NCBI GenBank assembly: GCA_002451755.1
Contig: DKDF01000062.1
Span: 1 to 16,194 of the forward strand
Origin: Ruminococcaceae bacterium UBA6855
Lineage (GTDB): Bacteria > Bacillota > Clostridia > Oscillospirales > Acutalibacteraceae
Direction of reading: 5' to 3'
DNA length: 16,194 nucleotides
Notes under the pieces: generated by a model
What the model saw: the letters and a program-made list of their open reading frames with translations, nothing else
Told to the model about the DNA's origin: nothing
The model's database searches: none
Position numbers and translations under genes: made by a program
In this document: positions 8,526 through 14,879 of the stretch, in pieces
Position numbering within the stretch: position 1 is the first letter of the stretch
Layout of the letters: each line of letters starts with the position of its first letter

Positions 8526-8580
8526 GAGATCGGATAAAACTGCTGCCGCATGCGGCGTGTGAAACGAAACAAGTCCTTCT

Positions 8581-8598
8581 GTCTCGGCTCATGCCGAG
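8581..8598. repeat. Short CTCGGC hairpin, one of a pair
   Basis: CTCGGC, TCAT, GCCGAG forms a perfect 6-bp hairpin. A related sequence with CTCGGCT and CCGA arms lies at 8786-8801 in the same spacer. Neither is followed by a clear T-run on either strand, so I do not call them terminators. Confidence 0.45.
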
Positions 8599-8685
8599 AA
8601 AACAGGAATCAAGATGTGAGAAATATGCGGTAGAAAGAAGTATGCGTTAAGTGCGGATATGCGTTTCGTGCCGCCGACGGCGGCA

Positions 8686-8713
8686 GCGGTGCGTCGAGTC
8701 GCCGCACCCTACA
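8686..8713. repeat. Interspersed palindromic repeat, unit 1 (ends in CCCTACA)
   Basis: The stretch reads GGTGCG, a short centre, then CGCACC, followed by CTACA, so it folds as an imperfect hairpin with a TGTAGGG flank on the minus strand. I recognise the TGTAGGG plus GC-rich palindrome layout from intergenic repeats common in Clostridia; that recognition is from memory. It directly abuts a TGCCGCC hairpin at 8669-8685. Confidence 0.6.
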
Positions 8714-8864
8714 AGTTCAAACTTTCACTTCTTCACTGTTTACTTTTGCTTATAACTTTTAGCGTCGGCGAAATAAAACCCTCAGCCTCGGCTTACACCG
8801 ATTTGAGACCTGCAGGCAAATAAAGTCCGCCCTGCGTGGGTGCGAATCCGAAAGCCGCGCTGTT

Positions 8865-8891
8865 CGCGGGCGGACGATATCCGTCCCTACA
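8865..8891. repeat. Interspersed palindromic repeat, unit 2 (ends in CCCTACA)
   Basis: A CGCGGGCGGACG arm, an AT-rich centre and a CGTCC arm are followed by CTACA. The orientation and the terminal CCCTACA are the same as in unit 1, while the palindrome core differs, as is usual for diverged copies of such a family. Confidence 0.6.
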
Positions 8892-8916
8892 GCCGTTCAA
8901 TATATAAACGGCATAC

Positions 8917-8951
8917 AAAAAGCCTCCGTTATCCTTGCGGACAACGGAGGC
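8917..8951 (-). terminator. T-box attenuator (conditional terminator)
   Basis: A 13-bp stem (GCCTCCGTTGTCC, 8939-8951, with 8922-8934, one G-U wobble) closes on a GCAA loop and is followed by five T residues on the minus strand (8917-8921). Its left arm overlaps the sequence that would pair with the T-box element as the antiterminator. Confidence 0.92.
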
Positions 8952-9198
8952 GCCTGAGCGCGGTTCCACTCCTGTTTATATCTCTGCGCGCAAATACGCG
9001 CCCGGCCGATAACGGTGCCTTCCGCGCAGGGATACTGCTGTTCCCCCTGCGTGCTGACGGGTGCATTTCGCCTTCATACGGCAAGGAGCTTTCTCAGCTT
9101 CGGGCTCCCTCTCTGATGCCGCGGATATCCGGCTACTTCTCCCGGTAAACGCATGTTATTTTTTGTTTTTTTGTCAGCCGATATGACTCGCATATCTA
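8917..9198 (-). promoter_or_regulatory. Cysteine-specific T-box riboswitch controlling cysE-cysS
   Basis: The minus-strand leader senses uncharged tRNA-Cys and lets transcription through to cysE-cysS when cysteine charging is low. Stem I is readable: CGGG (9141-9144) pairs with CCCG (9058-9061); AGTA (9134-9137) faces GAAATGCACC on the other side of the specifier loop, whose specifier codon is TGC (9063-9065), a cysteine codon; above it are the conserved AGAGAGG bulge and an apical loop closed by GGAGC/GCTCC. The T-box sequence GGAGTGGAACCGCG spans 8959-8972; its TGGA (8965-8968) would pair with a tRNA acceptor end whose discriminator base is U, as in bacterial tRNA-Cys. A strong terminator follows. 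Specifier, discriminator match and downstream genes all agree on cysteine. A small GATATG/CATATC hairpin sits at the very 5' end (9180-9196). Confidence 0.95.
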
Positions 9199-9204
9199 TT
9201 AATC

Positions 9205-9233
9205 ATTATATTGAAATCACTTGGAAAAGTCAA
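9205..9233 (-). promoter_or_regulatory. Promoter of the T-box / cysE-cysS transcript
   Basis: TTGACT (9228-9233), a 17-base spacer and a perfect TATAAT (9205-9210) on the minus strand predict a start near 9197-9199. The -35 box lies inside the last codons of pgsA. pgsA has no terminator of its own before this point, so read-through from rimO-pgsA would also enter the T-box and be subject to its attenuator. Confidence 0.85.
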
Positions 9234-9798
9234 TAAGTTTTTTGCTGTCCACAAAATATGTGATGCCCGAAACGACCGTCAGAACGGCGGTTATCCAAAG
9301 CATGATATTCGACACTCTCGCGAGAGTGAACCAGCCGGCGTTCGCAAAAATATCAAACGTCGCGTCAAGCTCGGCGAGGAGCATGATAACGATAGTGAAC
9401 ACCATCTGGCTGACGGTTTTCGCCTTGCCCCAATAGTTTGCGGGGATAACAATGCCCTGCGCCGTGGCGATAAGGCGGACGCCTGCGACGGCGAACTCGC
9501 GGGTGAGGACTATCATAACGATCCAGATGCTGCACCAGCCCTCGCGCATGAATGCGAGCAGAGCGGCGGTGGTGAGCATTTTATCGGCGAGCGGGTCGAG
9601 GAGCTTGCCGAAAACGGTGATAAGATTATTCTTTCGTGCAATCTTGCCGTCGAGCATATCGGTCAGTGACGCTATCGCGAAAACGGCAAGCGCGACTATG
9701 TAATGATAAGGGAACTCAATAAGCATCAGCGCGAGATAAATAGGCGCGAGGAACATTCTTATGAGCGTCAGTTTATTGGGCAGATTAAGCTTCTGCAT
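9217..9798 (-). CDS. pgsA: CDP-diacylglycerol--glycerol-3-phosphate 3-phosphatidyltransferase
   Basis: Makes phosphatidylglycerophosphate, the committed step to phosphatidylglycerol, in the cytoplasmic membrane. The 193-residue length fits PgsA. The CDP-alcohol phosphotransferase motif is complete at residues 50-72: Asp50-Gly51, Ala54-Arg55, Gly64, Asp68 and Asp72, with the metal-binding aspartates present. The N-terminal LNLPNKLTLIRM is the usual start of the family, and several hydrophobic membrane segments follow (roughly 11-28, 32-46, 75-84, 90-105, 130-145, 160-182). The ATG at 9798 has an AAGGGG (9806-9811) 7 bases away and begins 20 bases after the rimO stop, so the two are co-transcribed. 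Confidence 0.96.
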   Translation of the reverse strand: MQKLNLPNKLTLIRMFLAPIYLALMLIEFPYHYIVALAVFAIASLTDMLDGKIARKNNLITVFGKLLDPLADKMLTTAALLAFMREGWCSIWIVMIVLTREFAVAGVRLIATAQGIVIPANYWGKAKTVSQMVFTIVIMLLAELDATFDIFANAGWFTLARVSNIMLWITAVLTVVSGITYFVDSKKLIDFSK

Positions 9799-9818
9799 TT
9801 CAATTCCCCTTTCCGGGT

Positions 9819-11150
9819 TTATTTTACTGTTCTTCCGAGCAGGTCATACTCGTTGACGCCGAGTATCTCGACATCGACGAACTCGCCTTCTTTTATGAAA
9901 TCGGGCGAGGTGAAGATTATCTTGCCGTCGATATCGGGCGCGTCCATATACGAGCGACCGGAGTAGCTGTCGGTATAATCATCGTAGCTCTCTGTGAGCA
10001 CGCGCAGGGTCTTGCCAATCATATTGTTGTTCTTCTCGGTCATTATCTCATACTGATCCTGCATTATGACCTCGGCGCGGCGGGATTTGACATCGTCGTC
10101 GACCTGATTCTCCATTTTCGCGGCGGGTGTGCCCTCCTGCGGAGAATATTCGAAGCAGCCGAGACGCTCAAACTCCTCCTCGTTGACGAACTCGGCGAGA
10201 GTCTCAAACTCGTCGTCGCCCTCGCCGGGGAAGCCGACTATAAATGTCGTGCGTATAGCGATATCCGGCATACGCTCGCGTAGTTTTCTTATGACCTCGC
10301 GGGTCTCTTCCGCGGTGCTGTGGCGGTTCATCGCCTTGAGGATTTTATCGTCCGCGTGCTGGAGCGGCAGATCTATATAATGGAGCACCTTGGGCTGGGA
10401 AGCCATGGTGTCGATAAGCTCGTCGGTTATCTTATCGGGATAGCAATAGAGCAGGCGTATCCACTCGATGCCGTCGATCTCGCAGAGCAAATCAAGCAGA
10501 TGAGCGAGCCTGTATTCGCCGTAGATATCAATGCCGTAGGACGAGACATCCTGCGCGATAAGCACGAGCTCTTTGACGCCCTGATTCGCGAGGGTCTTTG
10601 CCTCTTCGACTATGCTCTCCTCGTCGCGGCTGCGGAAAGGTCCGCGGATGGACGGGATGGAGCAATAGGTGCAGCAGTTCGAGCAGCCCTCGGCTATCTT
10701 GAGATACGCCCAGTAATCGGGAGTGGTGAGCACGCGCTCGCCGCACATGGGGAGCTCTTTTTTGTCGGGGAAAACATTGGTCTGCTTGCCTTCGAGGACT
10801 TCATCAACTATCTTGTCGATATCGCCGTTTGCGCCGATGCCGACGACCGCATCAACATCGGGAATCTCCTGAAGTATCTCGTCGCGGTAGCGCTCGGCGA
10901 GGCATCCGGTGACAATGACCGCGCGGACGAGTCCGTCTTTTTTGAGGCCGACCATCTCCAGAATTGTGTCGATAGCCTCCTGCTTGGCGGAGTCGATAAA
11001 CGCGCAGGTGTTGACTATAACTGCGTCGAGGCGCTCGAAATTGTCCGCATTTTCAAATCCGGCGTTCTGAAGCTTTGCGAGCATCAGCTCACCGTCGACC
11101 TGATTCTTCGGGCAGCCGAGCGACACGAATAAAACTCTTCTTTTCTTCAT
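9819..11150 (-). CDS. rimO: Ribosomal protein S12 methylthiotransferase
   Basis: A radical-SAM enzyme that adds a methylthio group to a conserved aspartate of ribosomal protein S12. It has the MTTase layout: an N-terminal UPF0004 domain with cluster cysteines Cys13 (SLGCPKNQVD), Cys49 (VNTCAF) and Cys83 (TGCLAER); the radical SAM CxxxCxxC at Cys156, Cys160 and Cys163; and a C-terminal TRAM domain. The SLGCPKN opening separates RimO from the related tRNA enzyme MiaB. I start it at the ATG at 11150 (443 residues); an in-frame TTG just before it could also be used, as the AAAGGAAG is 9 bases from the ATG and 6 from the TTG. pgsA follows in the same transcript. The YSGRSYMDAPDIDGK stretch in the C-terminal region is typical of RimO. 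Confidence 0.96.
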   Translation of the reverse strand: MKKRRVLFVSLGCPKNQVDGELMLAKLQNAGFENADNFERLDAVIVNTCAFIDSAKQEAIDTILEMVGLKKDGLVRAVIVTGCLAERYRDEILQEIPDVDAVVGIGANGDIDKIVDEVLEGKQTNVFPDKKELPMCGERVLTTPDYWAYLKIAEGCSNCCTYCSIPSIRGPFRSRDEESIVEEAKTLANQGVKELVLIAQDVSSYGIDIYGEYRLAHLLDLLCEIDGIEWIRLLYCYPDKITDELIDTMASQPKVLHYIDLPLQHADDKILKAMNRHSTAEETREVIRKLRERMPDIAIRTTFIVGFPGEGDDEFETLAEFVNEEEFERLGCFEYSPQEGTPAAKMENQVDDDVKSRRAEVIMQDQYEIMTEKNNNMIGKTLRVLTESYDDYTDSYSGRSYMDAPDIDGKIIFTSPDFIKEGEFVDVEILGVNEYDLLGRTVK

Positions 11151-11182
11151 CAAACAGTTCTTCCTTTCGCTTGATAACAGAA

Positions 11183-11188
11183 ATTATA
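11183..11188 (-). promoter_or_regulatory. Possible -10 element for rimO-pgsA
   Basis: A perfect TATAAT lies in the AT-rich 63-base gap between recX and rimO, but the hexamer 17 bases upstream (GATAAG) is a poor -35 box. No terminator follows recX, so read-through from recA-recX is an alternative. Confidence 0.45.
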
Positions 11189-11213
11189 CACTATTTTTTC
11201 CTTTTCTTATCTT

Positions 11214-11846
11214 CTAACAGGAAAATTGATCGTCCGTATCTTCATATTCCTCGTCCACAGAGCGCATTGCCGAACGGATATCGGAATAACCGTAGCCGAG
11301 GCGGGTCAGGGCGTTGAAGGTGCGCCGCCTGCCCTTTTCATCGGAAAATTTGCCGGCGAATTTGGTCTCAAGCAGATTTTTTATCCGCTCAATGTCGTCG
11401 CCGTCGAGCTCTTCGGCACATTCGCTCGCCGTCTCGCGCGATATTCCGCGCTGTCTTAATTCCTGTTCGATGCGCTTTTTGCCCATGCCGCGCCGCTCAT
11501 ACAGCTCCTGCGCGAGGGTGTGGGCATAGCGCTCGTCGTTGACATAGCCCATCTCTTCAAGGCGTTCGACCGCTTCGCGAGCAAACTCCGCGCCGGAGCG
11601 GCGGGCAACCTTTCGCTGGAGCTCCTTTGACGAATGGTCGCGCCGCGAGAGAATATCGACAGCCGCGTTAAATGCACGGCAGGAGCCTGCCGCCTCGCAA
11701 AAGGCGGCAAACTCCGCATCGTCAATTTCATCGCCGGAGCGTATATTCCGACTCGCCCAGAAATCCCGGGTAACGGTCAGACGGTACTCCCCGTCGACAA
11801 GTATATGTATTTTTTGTCCCCTGCCCTGCTGTGCCGTTATCTTCAT
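11214..11846 (-). CDS. recX: Regulatory protein RecX
   Basis: RecX binds the RecA filament and limits or modulates its recombinase and co-protease activity. The 210-residue protein is all-helical with three repeats, recognisable at AFNAAVDILSRRDHSSKELQRKV, then RAVERLEEMGYVNDERYAHTLAQELYERRGMGKKRIEQELRQRG, and a C-terminal EKGRRRTFNALTRLGYGYSDIRSAM copy. Its acidic end (DEEYEDTDDQFSC) is not part of the conserved fold. The ATG at 11846 overlaps the recA stop in a TGATG arrangement and no ribosome binding site is evident just upstream, which points to translational coupling to recA. A TTG one codon earlier is possible but less likely. Confidence 0.93.
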   Translation of the reverse strand: MKITAQQGRGQKIHILVDGEYRLTVTRDFWASRNIRSGDEIDDAEFAAFCEAAGSCRAFNAAVDILSRRDHSSKELQRKVARRSGAEFAREAVERLEEMGYVNDERYAHTLAQELYERRGMGKKRIEQELRQRGISRETASECAEELDGDDIERIKNLLETKFAGKFSDEKGRRRTFNALTRLGYGYSDIRSAMRSVDEEYEDTDDQFSC

Positions 11847-12976
11847 CAATCGTCGTCATCAACAACGATGTCAAGCTTCGCCTTTGCGCCGGAACGGCTC
11901 GTGGGCTTCTTGGGCATCGCGGCGGGTGCAGGCTCGGCGGCAGGCGCGGGCTTCTCCGCAGGCTTTGCGGCGGCTCTTGCAGCATTGTTCTCCGCCATAA
12001 GGCGCTCGCGAACCTGGGCTTCGAGCTCCGTCATGAAGTCGGGATGCTCGCTGATATAATTCTTGACATTGTCTCTGCCCTGACCGAGTCGGTTCTCGTT
12101 ATAGGAGAACCACGCGCCGCTCTTATGAATAATATCATATTTGACGGCGAGGTCGAGTATTTCGCCGACCTTGGATATGCCCTTGCCGTACATGATATCG
12201 AACTCAGCCTCTTTAAAGGGCGGAGCGACTTTATTCTTGACTATCTTAGCCCTTGTGCGCGAGCCGATGAACTCATTGCCGGGACCTTTGAGCTGCTCTA
12301 TCTTGCGGACATCGATACGGATAGAAGCATAGAACTTCAGCGCACGACCGCCGGTTGTGACCTCGGGGTTGCCGTAGACAACGCCGACCTTTTCACGCAG
12401 CTGGTTTATGAAAATTATAATAGTATTCGACTTTGAAATAGCGCCCGCGAGCTTTCTGAGAGCCTGCGACATAAGGCGCGCGTGGAGACCGACATGGGAG
12501 TCGCCCATATCGCCCTCGATCTCCGAGCGCGGAACGAGAGCCGCAACGGAGTCGACGACTATAACATCGATAGCGCCCGAACGGGTCAGAGCTTCGGTTA
12601 TCTCGAGCGCCTGCTCGCCGTTGTCCGGCTGAGAGACGAGAAGAGAGTCGACATCAACGCCGAGATTCGCGGCATATATGGGATCGAGCGCGTGCTCGGC
12701 ATCGATAAACGCAGCCTCGCCGCCCATTCTCTGAGCCTCGGCGACAACATGGAGCGCGAGAGTGGTTTTACCGGACGATTCGGGGCCGTATATCTCGATT
12801 ATTCTGCCGCGCGGAAGTCCGCCGATGCCGATGGCGGCGTCGAGGGTAACGGAGCCGGTCGAGATAGCCTCGACATTCATTGCCGTATTCTGACCGAGTC
12901 TCATTATCGAGCCTTTGCCGAAATTTTTCTCTATCTGCGATATCGCAGTTTCAAGCGCTTTCTGTTTATCTGCCAT
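11846..12976 (-). CDS. recA: Recombinase RecA
   Basis: Forms the nucleoprotein filament for homologous recombination and activates LexA cleavage in the SOS response. The 376-residue protein has the N-terminal polymerisation helix (ALETAISQIEKNFGKGSIM), Walker A GPESSGKT at 64-71, Walker B around VIVVDS with Asp142, the L2 loop region with QLREKVGVVYGNPEVTTGGRALKFYAS (about 195-221), and a C-terminal domain with DIMYGKGIS. The last ~45 residues are an unusual Ala/Pro/Lys-rich linker ending in a run of acidic residues (VVDDDD); acidic tails are normal for RecA, but the AP-rich linker is longer than in E. coli. The ATG at 12976 has an AAAGGA at 12987-12992. recX overlaps its stop by one base. 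A LexA-type box lies in the promoter. Confidence 0.98.
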   Translation of the reverse strand: MADKQKALETAISQIEKNFGKGSIMRLGQNTAMNVEAISTGSVTLDAAIGIGGLPRGRIIEIYGPESSGKTTLALHVVAEAQRMGGEAAFIDAEHALDPIYAANLGVDVDSLLVSQPDNGEQALEITEALTRSGAIDVIVVDSVAALVPRSEIEGDMGDSHVGLHARLMSQALRKLAGAISKSNTIIIFINQLREKVGVVYGNPEVTTGGRALKFYASIRIDVRKIEQLKGPGNEFIGSRTRAKIVKNKVAPPFKEAEFDIMYGKGISKVGEILDLAVKYDIIHKSGAWFSYNENRLGQGRDNVKNYISEHPDFMTELEAQVRERLMAENNAARAAAKPAEKPAPAAEPAPAAMPKKPTSRSGAKAKLDIVVDDDD

Positions 12977-13013
12977 GTTCGTTCCGTCCTTTCGGGGAGC
13001 TGAAATTTTGTTC

Positions 13014-13025
13014 GTACAAATGTTC
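13014..13025 (-). promoter_or_regulatory. LexA (SOS) box of recA
   Basis: The minus strand reads GAACATTTGTAC, one base off the Gram-positive LexA consensus GAACNNNNGTTC. It begins about 7 bases after the proposed -10 box of recA, the usual place for this operator. A GAAC flanks it on either side (GAACAGAAC upstream; ACGAAC downstream), as half-site remnants. Assignment is from the known consensus, not a measured site. Confidence 0.7.
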
Positions 13026-13032
13026 TGTTCTT

Positions 13033-13061
13033 ATTCTACATCATACCCCTGCAAAATGCAA
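13033..13061 (-). promoter_or_regulatory. Probable promoter of recA-recX
   Basis: TTGCAT (13056-13061), a 17-base spacer and TAGAAT (13033-13038) on the minus strand. The -35 box lies within an inverted repeat (13044-13066). The LexA-like box lies immediately downstream of the -10 box, so repression by blocking initiation is plausible. Confidence 0.55.
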
Positions 13062-13066
13062 GGGTA
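13044..13066. repeat. Inverted repeat overlapping the recA -35 region
   Basis: A 10-bp inverted repeat (TACCCCTGCA, 3-base loop, TGCAAGGGTA; a G-U wobble on the minus-strand RNA, a C-A mismatch on the plus) lies just after the stop of the transporter gene. On the minus strand it is not followed by a T-run, so it is only a weak terminator at best; it could be a second operator. Confidence 0.45.
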
Positions 13067-13075
13067 TTTTAAAAA

Positions 13076-14701
13076 TTATTTTGATCTTGCAAGAAAAGCG
13101 ATGTTTATGGCGTGGTCGCCGACACGCTCAAAGTCGGTTATGGTGTTGAGATAAAGCATACCCGCTTCGGTATTGCACTCCTTGCGGTTGAGGCGGAAGA
13201 TATGCGAATCCTGGCACTCGAGGGTCAGGTCGTCGATATGCTCCTCGAGGTCAGAGAGTTCCTTTGCCTCGTTGTCGCTGAGCGACTGGTTATCAAACGC
13301 CGCCATCGAGCGCTCAAGCAATGTAACGACACTGCCGCAGAGCTGATTTAGCTCCTCCCTCGCGGGGTCGGAGAATTTGAGTCCGTCGCCGATATTGTGC
13401 TGAGCCGCTTCGGCGAGGTTTATCGCATGGTCGCCGACGCGCTCGATATCGTTTATCGCGTGGAAAACTCGGGCGATATAATCCGAGTCGCTGTCGGTTA
13501 TATCAAGAGCGTTGAGCTTGACGAGATACGAGGTTATATGATGGTTGAGGTAGTTTATGACCTCTTCGTTTTCCATGACCTTGTCGAGATCCTTGTCGCT
13601 GCGGTTTATGAGCGCGTGGGCGCTTGTCTCAAAGTTATCGCGCGCGAGCTTCGCCATGCGGGCGACCTCCTTGCCGACCTGCATGACAGCGAAGGGAGGC
13701 GTATTGAGCAAGCGGTCGTCGATGAACTTGCAGTGCATCTCGCTCTCGCTGTCATCCTTGCCGGGAACGAGCAGGCAGGAGAGCTTGACGAGAACTTTCG
13801 CAAACGGGAACATAATAACGGTAGAGACGATATTGAACACGATATGCGATATGGCTATCTGCGCCATCGGGTCGGGCGACAGCTTCTCTATCCACTCGAC
13901 ATAGGGAGTGAGCAGGGCTATAAGAATAAATATGCCCGTGCCGATAACATTGAAGAGCAGGTGGATAACTGCGGCGCGCTTCGAGTTTTTCTTCGCGCCG
14001 ACGGTCGAGAAGAGTGCCGTAAGGCAGGTTCCGATATTCTGACCGAAGAGGACGAAGACGGAGAACTTGAGGGGCACAAGTCCCTGCATGGCGAGAGTCT
14101 GGAGCACGCCGACGGAAGCCGAGGAGCTCTGGAGCACGGCGGTCATGACTATGCCGAGAATAATACCGAACAGCGGGCGCAGAGGCGACTCCGAGACGGT
14201 GACGATAAAGTTCATGAAGCCTGCGCTCTCTCTGAGCGGAGCCATGGAATCGGACATCATATCGATGCCGAGGAAGAGCAGACCGAAGCCCGTGAATATT
14301 GCGCCGAGGTTCTTGACGACGGTCTTTTTCGACGCGAGCATGAGTATAACGCCGACGAGCGCTGCAGCCGCCGCGACGCTCGAAAAGTTCAGCGCGATGA
14401 GCAGTGATGTGACGGTAGTACCGATATTCGCGCCCATTATGACGCCGACCGCCTGCGCGAGCGACATCATGCCCGCGTTGACGAAGCCGACGACCATAAC
14501 GGTCGTTGCGGTTGACGACTGGATTATCGCCGTGACGACAAAGCCGACGAGCACTGCGAGGAAGCGGTTTCCGGTAAGCACTTCGAGCATTCTCTTGAGC
14601 TTGGCGCCGGCTGCGTTTTCGAGTCCGTCGCCCATCGTCCTGATGCCGAAGAGGAACAGACCGAGTCCGCCCGCCATCGACAGAATATTAGCTACGCTCA
14701 T
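13076..14701 (-). CDS. Na+/phosphate cotransporter (NptA/Na/Pi-II family) with C-terminal PhoU-like domain
   Basis: Predicted to import inorganic phosphate with Na+ across the cytoplasmic membrane. The 541-residue protein has two inverted repeats in the transport part: QSSTAT at 61-66 with GANIGTT at 90-96, and QSSSAS at 191-196 with GQNIGTC at 220-226, the family's substrate and cation motifs. About 9 hydrophobic segments occupy residues 1-315. Residues ~335-541 form a two-repeat PhoU-like helical domain, with DIERVGDHAINLA (419-430) and DFERVGDHAINIA (523-534). This fusion is known for the bacterial YjbB-type. The ATG at 14701 has an AAGGGG at 14710-14715. It is monocistronic. There is no good terminator before recA. 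Confidence 0.92.
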   Translation of the reverse strand: MSVANILSMAGGLGLFLFGIRTMGDGLENAAGAKLKRMLEVLTGNRFLAVLVGFVVTAIIQSSTATTVMVVGFVNAGMMSLAQAVGVIMGANIGTTVTSLLIALNFSSVAAAAALVGVILMLASKKTVVKNLGAIFTGFGLLFLGIDMMSDSMAPLRESAGFMNFIVTVSESPLRPLFGIILGIVMTAVLQSSSASVGVLQTLAMQGLVPLKFSVFVLFGQNIGTCLTALFSTVGAKKNSKRAAVIHLLFNVIGTGIFILIALLTPYVEWIEKLSPDPMAQIAISHIVFNIVSTVIMFPFAKVLVKLSCLLVPGKDDSESEMHCKFIDDRLLNTPPFAVMQVGKEVARMAKLARDNFETSAHALINRSDKDLDKVMENEEVINYLNHHITSYLVKLNALDITDSDSDYIARVFHAINDIERVGDHAINLAEAAQHNIGDGLKFSDPAREELNQLCGSVVTLLERSMAAFDNQSLSDNEAKELSDLEEHIDDLTLECQDSHIFRLNRKECNTEAGMLYLNTITDFERVGDHAINIAFLARSK

Positions 14702-14786
14702 ATTTCAGTCCCCTTATTTTAGTTTTCCTGTCCATTTTCATTTTCCTGTTTATGAGACTCGAAGAAAGTCAAAATCTCACATATAT

Positions 14787-14815
14787 ATCTTATCAGCTAT
14801 TCCTGCAAATGTAAA
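14787..14815 (-). promoter_or_regulatory. Probable promoter of the Na/Pi cotransporter gene
   Basis: TTTACA (14810-14815), a 17-base spacer and TAAGAT (14787-14792) on the minus strand, in an AT-rich gap just after the terminator of the neighbouring transporter. The -35 is a good match and the -10 moderate. Confidence 0.55.
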
Positions 14816-14820
14816 CCGCA

Positions 14821-14874
14821 AAAATAAAATTAAAGCGGCGGAACACGGGTTTATCATCCGTATTCTGCCGCTTT
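14821..14874 (-). terminator. Intrinsic terminator of the MFS transporter operon
   Basis: A 17-bp stem (14858-14874 with 14832-14848, one mismatch and one wobble) with a 9-base loop lies 5 bases after the MFS stop codon. It is followed on the minus strand by T-rich sequence (A-rich 14821-14831 on the plus). Confidence 0.85.
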
Positions 14875-14879
14875 TGATA

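Larger units (their letters stand above)
8526..8916. other. Non-coding spacer between the T-box and cysE, rich in small inverted repeats
   Basis: About 390 bases between the T-box terminator and the cysE ribosome binding site hold no gene I can support on either strand. I see a perfect 12-base palindrome (GCCGCATGCGGC, 8545-8556), a CTCGGC hairpin (8583-8598), a TGCCGCC hairpin (8669-8685), two units of a GC-rich palindrome ending in CCCTACA (entered separately), a CTCGGC-like partner (8786-8801) and a short GCCGTT hairpin near 8893-8913. In a transcript that passes the T-box this would be an unusually long structured leader for cysE. The region looks like an accumulation of short interspersed repeats rather than a coding or RNA gene. 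Confidence 0.6.

Noticed and set aside
8508..8600. A 29-codon minus-strand frame starting in the CTCGGC hairpin and ending over the cysE start
   Set aside because: No ribosome binding site, its start is buried in a hairpin, and its two cysteine codons alone do not support a cysteine-sensing leader next to a clear T-box.
8586..8760. Extra promoter between the T-box and cysE
   Set aside because: AT-rich patches and a TATAAG occur, but no -35 box at a proper distance was found.
8669..8913. CRISPR array
   Set aside because: Only two related units with different cores and irregular spacing, plus assorted hairpins; no direct repeats or uniform spacers.
8840..9148. A 102-codon plus-strand frame in the intergenic region
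   Set aside because: It runs backwards over the T-box riboswitch, whose structured elements explain the sequence.
13044..13066. Hairpin after the phosphate transporter gene as its terminator
   Set aside because: No T-run follows on the minus strand, so I entered it only as an inverted repeat.
13397..14407. A 336-codon plus-strand frame
   Set aside because: It is antisense to the Na/Pi cotransporter, highly charged and without recognisable motifs; a shadow.
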